Source: an uncultured Ruminococcus sp. (GTDB taxonomy: Bacteria > Bacillota > Clostridia > Oscillospirales > Ruminococcaceae). From it: a stretch of DNA of 5,700 nt. Within the stretch, counting starts at the first letter, position 1. The number at the start of each line of letters is the position of its first letter. The notes beneath the pieces are model-generated. The model was not told the DNA's origin, did no database searches, and saw nothing but the letters and a program-made list of their open reading frames with translations. Shown here piece after piece: positions 1 to 4,990 of the stretch. The translations under genes and the position numbers were made by a program. Location: NCBI GenBank assembly GCA_937898375.1, contig CALEJX010000296.1, forward strand, positions 1 to 5,700. The letters run 5' to 3'.

Positions 1-164
1 CCTGCAAAGCAGAAATGGCGCCGCTCCCCTACATGGTTTGTAAAAACATAAATAATGTGCGGATAACACAAGTGAGGTTGCGAACAATGTACGGCGTAAA
101 ATGCCCGTCACGGCGAGTGACCAAAAATGCCGTGTTTTCGCTGTTTGTTATTAATATTGTATAA
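1..164. other. Left-edge intergenic region with small dyads, no convincing gene
   Basis: No gene is supported here. One plus-strand frame is open from the left edge to a TAA at 162-164. It has an ATG at 15, but no ribosome binding site is visible, and the peptide (rich in Arg, Val and Asn) resembles no family I know. Several small inverted repeats sit at 91-134: GTCAC/GTGAC around a 5-base loop (107-121) and CACGGC/GCCGTG (109-114 with 129-134), the latter followed by TTTT. That second pair could be a weak plus-strand terminator for a gene left of the window, but its 14-base loop makes this doubtful. CTGC-AAA-GCAG at 2-12 is another tiny dyad. The stretch CCGCTCCCCTAC near position 20 loosely recalls the CGCCCCTAC edge of the palindrome near 1860. 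Confidence 0.35.
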
Positions 165-166
165 AA

Positions 167-183
167 GTATCGTTTACCGATAC
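167..183. repeat. Short perfect inverted repeat GTATCG/CGATAC
   Basis: GTATCG (167-172) and CGATAC (178-183) form a perfect 6-base inverted repeat around TTTAC. It lies just upstream of the first biotin-type operator and about 34 bases upstream of the -35 box. It has no T-run and is unlikely to be a terminator. It could be a binding site for another regulator or chance in AT-rich DNA. I see no family-specific signature. Confidence 0.3.
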
Positions 184-190
184 ATTATAA

Positions 191-223
191 TTGTATACCA
201 AAATAAACATTTTTGGTTGACAA
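191..223 (+). promoter_or_regulatory. BirA-type biotin operator 1, overlapping the -35 box
   Basis: TTGTATACC (191-199) and GGTTGACAA (215-223) are inverted half-sites separated by exactly 15 bases. Each differs at one position from the pattern TTGTAAACC / GGTTTACAA that I recall for Gram-positive BirA operators, which have 14-16 base spacers. The right half-site contains the whole -35 hexamer, so bound regulator should exclude RNA polymerase. The gene downstream is a biotin transporter component, which fits biotin-dependent repression by a DNA-binding BirA. That regulator is not in the window, so its identity is inferred. Confidence 0.82.
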
Positions 224-245
224 TAGACTTGGTATGTGATACAAT
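217..245 (+). promoter_or_regulatory. Sigma-A promoter of bioY
   Basis: A perfect -35 TTGACA (217-222), a 17-base spacer and a near-consensus -10 TACAAT (240-245) lie about 38 bases upstream of the bioY start codon. Transcription should begin around 252-254, giving a leader of about 30 bases that carries the ribosome binding site. The -35 box lies inside the upstream operator. The predicted start point lies at the left half of the second operator. Confidence 0.85.
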
Positions 246-250
246 ATTAA

Positions 251-283
251 TTGTCAAATAAAATGTAAAGGACAGGTTTACAA
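251..283 (+). promoter_or_regulatory. Second BirA-like operator covering the bioY RBS and start codon
   Basis: GGTTTACAA (275-283) is an exact copy of the half-site pattern and runs into the A of the bioY ATG. Fifteen bases upstream is TTGTCAAAT (251-259), which matches the left half-site at its first four bases and at six of nine overall. Spacer length and orientation equal those of operator 1. The two operators start 60 bases apart. It would sit on the transcription start and translation initiation region. The left half is degenerate, so this may be a weak auxiliary site or only a single good half-site. Confidence 0.55.
267..272 (+). promoter_or_regulatory. Ribosome binding site of bioY
   Basis: AAAGGA ends 10 bases before the ATG at 283 and fixes that codon as the start of bioY. 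It lies in the spacer of the second BirA-like operator. Confidence 0.75.
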
Positions 284-858
284 TGAATAACAATGCTAAA
301 AACAAAACAAAACAGATAGTCGGTATTGGAGTTATGACGGCTATAATCGCTGTGCTTTCGCAGATAACTATCCCTCTGCCTACTCACGTTCCTGTTACGC
401 TCCAGACTTTCGCTGTGGCTCTCGCAGGATATTTCCTCGGCTGGAAGGGCGGCGCTGTGTCTGCTCTGGTCTATGGTCTGCTGGGCGCTATCGGTGTGCC
501 TGTGTTCGCAGGCTGGTCAGGCGGCTTCTCCGTTATCGTAGGATACACCGGCGGATTTATTTATGGATTTATCGTTATGGCTCTTCTTTGCGGTCTTGGC
601 GCAAAGTTCTGCTCTGATAAGATAAGCGGAAAGGTCATCGCTATCGTGCTTGGTATCGCTGGTCTTGCTTGCGACCACCTGCTTGGCGCTATCCAGTACG
701 CTATCGTTGCTAATATTTCTATCGGCAAGTCTATACTTCTCGTTTCTGTTCCTTATCTTGTAAAGGACGTTATCTCAGTTGTTGCTGCTTACCTTATCAG
801 CATCGAGGTAGTAAGCAGACTTGCAAAGACAGGCTGCTATGCTTACAAGAGAGCCTGA
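283..858 (+). CDS. bioY: Biotin transporter BioY (ECF substrate-binding subunit)
   Basis: This 191-residue protein is the membrane-embedded S component that binds biotin. In Firmicutes it usually works with a shared ECF module (EcfA, EcfA', EcfT), none of which is in this window. Its length and about six hydrophobic segments fit the family. Recognisable BioY signatures are PVTLQTF at residues 37-43 followed by a small-residue helix, the glycine-rich GVPVFAGWSGG at 71-81, TGG at 89-91, and VPYLVKD at 156-162, the counterpart of the usual C-terminal P-x-x-x-x-D segment. The start is set by AAAGGA 10 bases upstream. A strong promoter overlapped by BirA-like operators argues for biotin-repressed expression. 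The last 20 bases overlap the next gene in another frame, suggesting co-translation. The family call is secure. Whether it needs the ECF module in this organism is not visible. Confidence 0.96.
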   Translation: MNNNAKNKTKQIVGIGVMTAIIAVLSQITIPLPTHVPVTLQTFAVALAGYFLGWKGGAVSALVYGLLGAIGVPVFAGWSGGFSVIVGYTGGFIYGFIVMALLCGLGAKFCSDKISGKVIAIVLGIAGLACDHLLGAIQYAIVANISIGKSILLVSVPYLVKDVISVVAAYLISIEVVSRLAKTGCYAYKRA

Positions 859-1270
859 GCTTAGATTTCATCACCTGCTGTGCCTGCCGCTTTTTCAGGG
901 GAAAGGCTACAGCGACGGCTTTTCGGTGAATATGCAGTCGGTGAAAGAGCGGTTGGAGAGCGAGAACACTGCGGTGCGTCTTGTGTGCGGCAGTGATATG
1001 ATATGCAAGCACTGCCCGAACAGGACAGAGGACGGCTGTTTGCTTGACGGCTGCGGCGGAACGGTGGCGCAGAAAGACGGCGAGGTTTGCAGGCTTTCTG
1101 AGATAGAATGTCATTCGGCGGAGAATTATCGCAGTGCACTTGTAAGGCTGAGAAGCAAAATGGATAAAAAGGCGTTTGATTGCCTTTGCGCTGAATGCCG
1201 CTGGGCAAAGCTTGGTTTGTGCAGCTTTGAAAAGTGGCGTGAGGGCGTTGATGAATTGCTATCTTCGTGA
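839..1270 (+). CDS. DUF1284 family cysteine-rich protein, function unknown
   Basis: This 143-residue soluble protein matches the DUF1284 pattern: RFHHLLCLPLFQGKGYS near the N-terminus (residues 9-25) and a C-x5-C-x2-C-P motif at 50-60. It has twelve cysteines (15, 50, 56, 59, 67, 72, 84, 91, 115, 117, 120, 128), including a C-terminal C-x-C-x2-C-x7-C. Such clustering suggests bound metal or an iron-sulfur cluster, which is inference. I chose the ATG at 839, preceded by a weak AAAGACAGG (825-833), because the HHLLC block normally lies near the start of this family. A TTG at 821 in frame is the alternative. The start lies inside bioY (20-base overlap), so the gene is probably translationally coupled to bioY and controlled by the same biotin operators. 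Its role is not known to me. No signal peptide or membrane segment is visible. Confidence 0.85.
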   Translation: MLTREPELRFHHLLCLPLFQGKGYSDGFSVNMQSVKERLESENTAVRLVCGSDMICKHCPNRTEDGCLLDGCGGTVAQKDGEVCRLSEIECHSAENYRSALVRLRSKMDKKAFDCLCAECRWAKLGLCSFEKWREGVDELLSS

Positions 1271-1292
1271 CAGGTCACGTCTGTCATTTTTT
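1268..1292 (+). terminator. Rho-independent terminator of the bioY-DUF1284 unit
   Basis: TGACAG (1268-1273) pairs with CTGTCA (1281-1286) around a 7-base loop, followed directly by TTTTTT (1287-1292). The first three bases of the stem are the TGA stop codon of the DUF1284 gene, so ribosomes finishing that gene would cover the 5' arm. The 6-bp stem is modest. A much stronger hairpin follows immediately. Confidence 0.65.
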
Positions 1293-1300
1293 ACACAAAA

Positions 1301-1341
1301 GTACAGCTCCTGAGAAAAACTCGGGAGCTGTACATTTTTTT
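1301..1341. terminator. Strong bidirectional terminator between convergent genes
   Basis: GTACAGCTCC (1301-1310) pairs with GGAGCTGTAC (1324-1333), and the stem continues through a T-G wobble and GAG/CTC to an AAAAA loop, about 14 pairs in all. On the plus strand it is followed by ATTTTTTT (1334-1341), an excellent terminator for the BioY unit. On the minus strand the hairpin is followed by TTTTGTGT (reverse complement of 1293-1300), so it can also end transcription of the thioesterase gene, whose stop codon is 2 bases beyond the T-run. Confidence 0.9.
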
Positions 1342-1343
1342 GC

Positions 1344-1772
1344 TTATTCTTCACTTGCCTTATATGCGGATAGGAATTTCTCATAGATATCGGGATAATG
1401 CTTTTTTAGTCTTACGGGTTTAAGGTCGGGGGTGGTGAAGCAGTGGGAGGTGTGGGCAAGGCAGGCTGTTTTCTGGGTGGTAAGGTCAAAGACTTCATAG
1501 TCAAGCTCATAGGCACAGCCGTTGAACTTTGACAGATTACAGCGCACTTCAAACTCGTCGCCGAAACGGACAGGATATTTGTAGTGTGTCTCAACCGATA
1601 GGACAGGGGAGACTATGCCACGGCTCTCTATCTCATGGAAAGGGCAGCCAAGCTGCTCCATAAGGTCAACACGGGCTTCTTCAAGCCAGCGGACGTAATT
1701 GGAATGGTGGATTATGTCCATGCGGTCGGTCTCATAATAAAAGGCTTTTCGTTTGTATGGGGTGAATGTCAT
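1344..1772 (-). CDS. Acyl-CoA thioesterase, YbgC/4HBT hot-dog family
   Basis: This 142-residue cytoplasmic protein has a single hot-dog domain and is expected to hydrolyse acyl-CoA thioesters. The actual substrate is not deducible. The diagnostic N-terminal block runs from TDRMDIIHHSNY (residues 15-26) through WLEEAR (29-34), with Asp16 at the catalytic aspartate position of 4-hydroxybenzoyl-CoA thioesterase-like enzymes. A VETHYKYPVRFGDEFEV strand region (60-76) and the central beta strands follow. The position usually held by Gly in this motif is Asp19, a mild oddity. The start is supported by AGAAGGA (1779-1785) 6 bases upstream. The gene lies downstream of the O-acylation operon on the same strand but is separated by about 107 bases containing a terminator, so it is probably a separate unit or is reached only by readthrough. 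No convincing promoter of its own was found. Confidence 0.9.
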   Translation of the reverse strand: MTFTPYKRKAFYYETDRMDIIHHSNYVRWLEEARVDLMEQLGCPFHEIESRGIVSPVLSVETHYKYPVRFGDEFEVRCNLSKFNGCAYELDYEVFDLTTQKTACLAHTSHCFTTPDLKPVRLKKHYPDIYEKFLSAYKASEE

Positions 1773-1834
1773 TGTAAGTCCTTCTTTCTGTGGGTCAGCG
1801 TTGGTGCTATAAAAGGGTGTAAAAACGTGGGAAC

Positions 1835-1867
1835 GATAAAAATAGCGGGCGACCAGAGGTCGCCCCT
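1835..1867 (-). terminator. Palindromic terminator, resembling a dispersed intergenic repeat
   Basis: GGGCGACC (1847-1854) and GGTCGCCC (1858-1865) form a perfect 8-base inverted repeat around AGA. Read on the minus strand the hairpin is followed by GCTATTTTTATC, so it lies about 14 bases past the DHHW gene stop and should terminate that operon. The unit read on the minus strand, GTAGGGG-CGACC-TCT-GGTCG-CCCGC, has the form of GC-rich palindromic intergenic repeats that I recall as frequent in gut Clostridia genomes. Only one complete copy is in this window, so the repeat status rests on memory, not on local evidence. The remaining gap to the thioesterase gene (1786-1834) shows nothing I can name. 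Confidence 0.7.
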
Positions 1868-1879
1868 ACTTGCGCAAAA

Positions 1880-3013
1880 TTATTCAAGCCATATGAAGTT
1901 GTTATCGGTGTTCACAAAGTCCATATTATAAAGGAAAATGACCTTTGTTATGCCGTTGTCTTTTACATATTCGCTGACGGTCTTATCCATGATGTGGTAA
2001 TAACGCATATCTATCATTGAGATGTGCTTATACTTGTCGGCAAAGTATGGCATAACTGTGTTTGCGTAGCTGTCTTTTATAATAAGGACGTGTTCATCGC
2101 TTTCGCCGTTTGTTTCTATCTCCGTGAGGGCAAAGTTTCCGCCCATGAATGTGGAGTATTTATCCTTTTTGGTCTTGAATGAATCATCAAAAAGGGTGTC
2201 GGTCTGCTTGTTTTCTTCGACGTAATTTACCTTGACGCTGTTGTCAGGGTTTGTGTAGAAGTGCATTTCGTCAGCGGCGGAAAAGTCGGTAGGGGCTTTT
2301 GAATAGAGCGTGCCGTGGAAGTCCTTTACTGCTTCTATATTGTAGGAGACCTGTGGGATATCTTCATTCATGGCGGTCATAAGTGCGTCAAAGCCTACTT
2401 TTGCGCCCTCGGCTGTCCAATGGTGGTCGGTCTTATAGAACACCTGCGTGGACTTTGCGGCGTTTTTGAGCTGGTCATACGGGAAGCAAAGGTTTATCCT
2501 GTCGCTGAGGATAGAGCTTATATACTTTTCGCTTTCAAGCTGGTCGTCGGTCTGTGTGACAGCTGGCAGCTTGTCTGACATAACGGAAATTGCGTTCGGC
2601 ACGAGTAGAAAGCTTACGTCAACGGATTTATCAAGGCTGTTTGCAAAATCGTTAAGACAGCTTATATTTTTCTCGATAAGGGGTCTGTTTTCCTGATAGT
2701 CTTGGAGATAGTAGCCGTCTTTGCCGAAATATACGCCGTTTTGATAGTTTTTGAGAAGCGTGCGGTCTGTGACAGTCTTAAGGCTCACAAGCTGGTCTTT
2801 CATGAATATCTGATCGGACATATAGCTTTCGATATCGGAAGTGAACTCGCCGCTTTTAAGCTTTTTCCATGAAAATTCAGGGGCTTGCTGGAGATAGCGG
2901 TTCTCGTTTTCGGAGAACTCACGGTCCTTTGAGATGAAGCTTGCCACTGAAAAGCCGAATATGAACAGCAGAAAGCACACTATCATGATATAGTTTTTAA
3001 GTTGTTTTTTCAT
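1880..3013 (-). CDS. DHHW family protein, AlgJ/AlgX-like SGNH-fold acyltransferase partner
   Basis: This 377-residue protein has a short basic N-terminus and one hydrophobic segment (about 7-27), so it is likely anchored with its bulk outside the membrane. SENENR (34-39) and the FxSDIESYMSDQIFMKD region (57-73) followed by GVYFGKDGYYL (93-103) are typical of DHHW proteins. TDHHW (195-199) supplies the Asp-His pair, and KDSYANT (313-319) places a candidate nucleophile at Ser315, together giving a circularly permuted SGNH-like triad as in AlgJ/AlgX. By analogy it would take acyl groups delivered by the MBOAT protein and transfer them to an extracellular glycan. It starts 15 bases after the MBOAT gene, with a strong AGGAGG (3023-3028) 9 bases before the ATG, and it is the last gene of the operon. 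The family is secure; acceptor and donor are inferred. Confidence 0.9.
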   Translation of the reverse strand: MKKQLKNYIMIVCFLLFIFGFSVASFISKDREFSENENRYLQQAPEFSWKKLKSGEFTSDIESYMSDQIFMKDQLVSLKTVTDRTLLKNYQNGVYFGKDGYYLQDYQENRPLIEKNISCLNDFANSLDKSVDVSFLLVPNAISVMSDKLPAVTQTDDQLESEKYISSILSDRINLCFPYDQLKNAAKSTQVFYKTDHHWTAEGAKVGFDALMTAMNEDIPQVSYNIEAVKDFHGTLYSKAPTDFSAADEMHFYTNPDNSVKVNYVEENKQTDTLFDDSFKTKKDKYSTFMGGNFALTEIETNGESDEHVLIIKDSYANTVMPYFADKYKHISMIDMRYYHIMDKTVSEYVKDNGITKVIFLYNMDFVNTDNNFIWLE

Positions 3014-3028
3014 ATCTGCCGTCCTCCT

Positions 3029-4444
3029 TTAAAATCTGAAATACAGGAACGGATTGAATGAATTGCCTGCAAGGTAGGCGGTGGAAACTGCCAAAAGCGC
3101 CAATGCACACAGGGGTTGGAGTACACAGCCGCATATTTCAGGACACTTGGTTTGAAGCTTAAGGCAGAGCTTTTTAGGAAGCTGTGTGGAAGCTATCACA
3201 AGTATCACTATTGTTACTGCATACTGTGTGAGCCAGAATACAGTTTGATGATTTATGAGCGGAAGTCCCCCTGCACCGAACATATTCTTGAAGTTCTGTG
3301 TGAGTTTGCCGAAATCTTCATAGGAGAATATTCCCCAACCTATGACGATAAAAAGCAGGGCGTAGAGGTGTTGGAAGAACGTCGGTATCTTTTTCAGGGC
3401 TTTGCCTAGGAAAAGCTTTTCGAAAAGGAGTATCACGCCGAAATACACGCCCCAAAGCATGAAGTTCCAGTTTGCGCCGTGCCAAAAGCCTGTGAGAAAC
3501 CATACTATCATGATGTTAAGGCACTGTCTTGCTTTGCCCTTGCGGTTGCCGCCAAGTGGGATGTAGACGTAATCTCTGAACCAACTTGAAAGGGACATAT
3601 GCCAGCGTCTCCAGAAGTCTGTGATAGAGGTGGAGATGTAAGGGTAGTTAAAGTTTTCGAGGAAGTCGAAGCCGAACATTTTGCCAAGGCCTATCGCCAT
3701 ATCGGAATAGCCTGAGAAGTCAAAGTATATTTGGAAAGTATAGGCTATTATGCCAAGCCAGCTTGCGGCAACGCTCAGTTCGGATTGGGCTGAGTTTGAG
3801 ATAGTGTCGAAAAGTTCGCCGATAGAGTTTGCGAGAATGACTTTTTTGCCAAGACCTATGGAAAATCTCCACACGCCCTGTGCGAAATGCTCTATGCTCT
3901 CGTTACGCTTTTTGAGCTGCTCCGCAACGTCGATATATCTTACGATAGGACCTGCGATAAGCTGTGGGAAAAGGGCAACATAGGTGGCAAGGTCAAGGAA
4001 GTTCTTCTGACTTTTTACTTCGCCCTTATAAACGTCGATAACGTAGGAAAGGGTCTGGAAGCTGTAAAATGAGATACCGATAGGGAGGGCAAGACCCAAG
4101 GTCTTTATGTGCGTGCCGAAAATGCTGTTTGCCGCACCGATGAAGAAGTCGGTATACTTGAAAAACAGAAGAAGCCCGATATTCCACACCACCGCCGCTA
4201 TCATTGCAATTAGCGGAGTGTGTTTTTTTGCGTTTTTACGCTGTTTGTCTGCCAATAGTCCTGTTATATACGCAACTATTGTGGAAGCTATCATGAGGAC
4301 GATATAAACAGGTTCGCCCCATGCGTAAAACACAAGGCTGAAAATAAACAGCACCAAATTGCGTGTTATGCGTGGGACGATATAATACGTTATCAGTACA
4401 ATAGGCAGGAAAGCGAACAGAAATGTTGTACTTGAAAAAAGCAT
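3029..4444 (-). CDS. MBOAT family membrane-bound O-acyltransferase (AlgI/DltB-like)
   Basis: This 471-residue polytopic protein has roughly ten or more hydrophobic segments along its length, as expected for AlgI-type MBOATs. It starts with LFSSTTFLFAFLPIV, a common opening in the family. Signatures are PIGISFYSFQTLSYVIDVYKG (121-141), PQLIAGPIVRY (160-170), FDFSGYSDMAIG (241-252), and FWRRWHMSLSSWFRDYVYIPLGGNRKG (278-304) with His282. GFWHGANW (319-326) carries the presumed catalytic His322. The family moves acyl groups from a cytoplasmic donor (acetyl-CoA in the alginate model) to an extracellular acceptor or partner. Its neighbours, a DHHW protein immediately downstream and an SGNH hydrolase upstream, support surface-glycan O-acylation over D-alanylation, since no dltA, dltC or dltD gene is present. 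It starts at 4444 behind TAGGAGT, which also holds the stop of the preceding gene. Confidence 0.95.
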   Translation of the reverse strand: MLFSSTTFLFAFLPIVLITYYIVPRITRNLVLFIFSLVFYAWGEPVYIVLMIASTIVAYITGLLADKQRKNAKKHTPLIAMIAAVVWNIGLLLFFKYTDFFIGAANSIFGTHIKTLGLALPIGISFYSFQTLSYVIDVYKGEVKSQKNFLDLATYVALFPQLIAGPIVRYIDVAEQLKKRNESIEHFAQGVWRFSIGLGKKVILANSIGELFDTISNSAQSELSVAASWLGIIAYTFQIYFDFSGYSDMAIGLGKMFGFDFLENFNYPYISTSITDFWRRWHMSLSSWFRDYVYIPLGGNRKGKARQCLNIMIVWFLTGFWHGANWNFMLWGVYFGVILLFEKLFLGKALKKIPTFFQHLYALLFIVIGWGIFSYEDFGKLTQNFKNMFGAGGLPLINHQTVFWLTQYAVTIVILVIASTQLPKKLCLKLQTKCPEICGCVLQPLCALALLAVSTAYLAGNSFNPFLYFRF

Positions 4445-4453
4445 ATACTTATT

Positions 4454-4460
4454 ACTCCTA
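4454..4460 (-). promoter_or_regulatory. Ribosome binding site of the MBOAT gene, fused to the upstream stop codon
   Basis: On the minus strand TAGGAGT contains both the TAG stop of the lipoprotein gene (4458-4460) and the AGGAG Shine-Dalgarno of the MBOAT gene, 10 bases before its ATG. Ribosomes ending the first gene are thus placed on the initiation site of the next, a layout that favours translational coupling. Confidence 0.75.
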
Positions 4461-4973
4461 GCCTATTATCTCTTTTGCTTTATCGTTATCGTTTGAAAGA
4501 CAGAGGTAAACATAATTGCCGTTCGTTACAAGAACAGGGTCATTAAGCTTTGTCATTTCCTCCGGAACATAGTTCTCGAAAACCTTTTTCTGGCTTTCAA
4601 CTCTTGCTGTGAGGGTATCTGCAATAGTCTTTGCGCTGTCTGCATCCTTGGCTTCAAAGCAGTCTATCTCCTCGGCTGTTCCTCCTGATGAGCTTACATA
4701 GACTTTAGCCTTTGTATAGCTGTCGGCTGAAACGCCGATTATCTTTTCTATCTTTGCTTCGTCAAGCTCTGCAAGCTCGTCCTTGAACTCTATGCCGTCC
4801 TTGAGCTTGTCCGCAACGGCTGTTACGTCAACGCTTTCGTTTGTCTGTGCGGCTGCCGCTGAATTTGCGGAACTTGCTGTGCTGCTGTCGGTGCCTGAAC
4901 CGCAGCCTGTGAGTGCTGCTGTGCCAATGCACATAACTGCCATAAGAGCGCAGAGTATCTTCTTTGTTTTCAT
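4458..4973 (-). CDS. DUF4358 lipoprotein, function unknown
   Basis: This 171-residue protein begins with a basic, hydrophobic signal peptide ending in the lipobox LTGC (21-24). Cys24 should be lipidated after cleavage, anchoring the protein to the outer face of the membrane. A Ser/Ala/Thr-rich linker follows (about 25-46), then a domain matching DUF4358: a DGIEFKDELAELDEAKIEKIIGV block (59-81), a central strand with an EIDCFEAKDADSA segment (101-113), a long helix, and the ending ENYVPEEMTKLNDPVLVTNGNYVYLCLS (133-160). No catalytic motif is visible, so it may be an accessory or binding subunit of the acylation machinery; this is inference from position only. AAGGA (4984-4988) lies 10 bases before the ATG. 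It is 17 bases from the SGNH gene and 13 from the MBOAT gene. Confidence 0.87.
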   Translation of the reverse strand: MKTKKILCALMAVMCIGTAALTGCGSGTDSSTASSANSAAAAQTNESVDVTAVADKLKDGIEFKDELAELDEAKIEKIIGVSADSYTKAKVYVSSSGGTAEEIDCFEAKDADSAKTIADTLTARVESQKKVFENYVPEEMTKLNDPVLVTNGNYVYLCLSNDNDKAKEIIG

Positions 4974-4990
4974 AATTCTTCTTTCCTTTC

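Noticed and set aside
15..164. Small plus-strand frame of 49 codons near the left edge
   Set aside because: There is no ribosome binding site, no recognisable family, and it overlaps several dyads; the composition looks like non-coding DNA read in a chance open frame.
167..282. Riboswitch in the bioY leader
   Set aside because: The predicted transcript leader is only about 30 bases long and no known aptamer fold is visible; the signals fit protein operators.
821..838. TTG at 821 as the start of the DUF1284 gene
   Set aside because: It would add six residues not expected before the family's N-terminal HHLLC block; the ATG at 839 has a better-placed purine-rich stretch upstream. It cannot be excluded.
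797..1208. Minus-strand open frames opposite bioY and the DUF1284 gene
   Set aside because: They are antisense shadows of a clear DUF1284 coding region, with low-complexity Arg/Pro/Ser-rich translations and no plausible start signals.
1635..1931. Plus-strand open frame crossing the thioesterase gene, the palindromic terminator and the DHHW gene end
   Set aside because: It runs antisense over two genes and a terminator and shows no protein family features.
2315..4307. Several plus-strand frames of 60-100 codons opposite the DHHW and MBOAT genes
   Set aside because: They are complements of highly conserved membrane and SGNH-like coding sequence, and their translations match no family.
3029..4444. 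DltB of a D-alanylation operon
   Set aside because: No dltA, dltC or dltD gene is adjacent; the DHHW and SGNH neighbours point to an AlgI-type O-acylation system.
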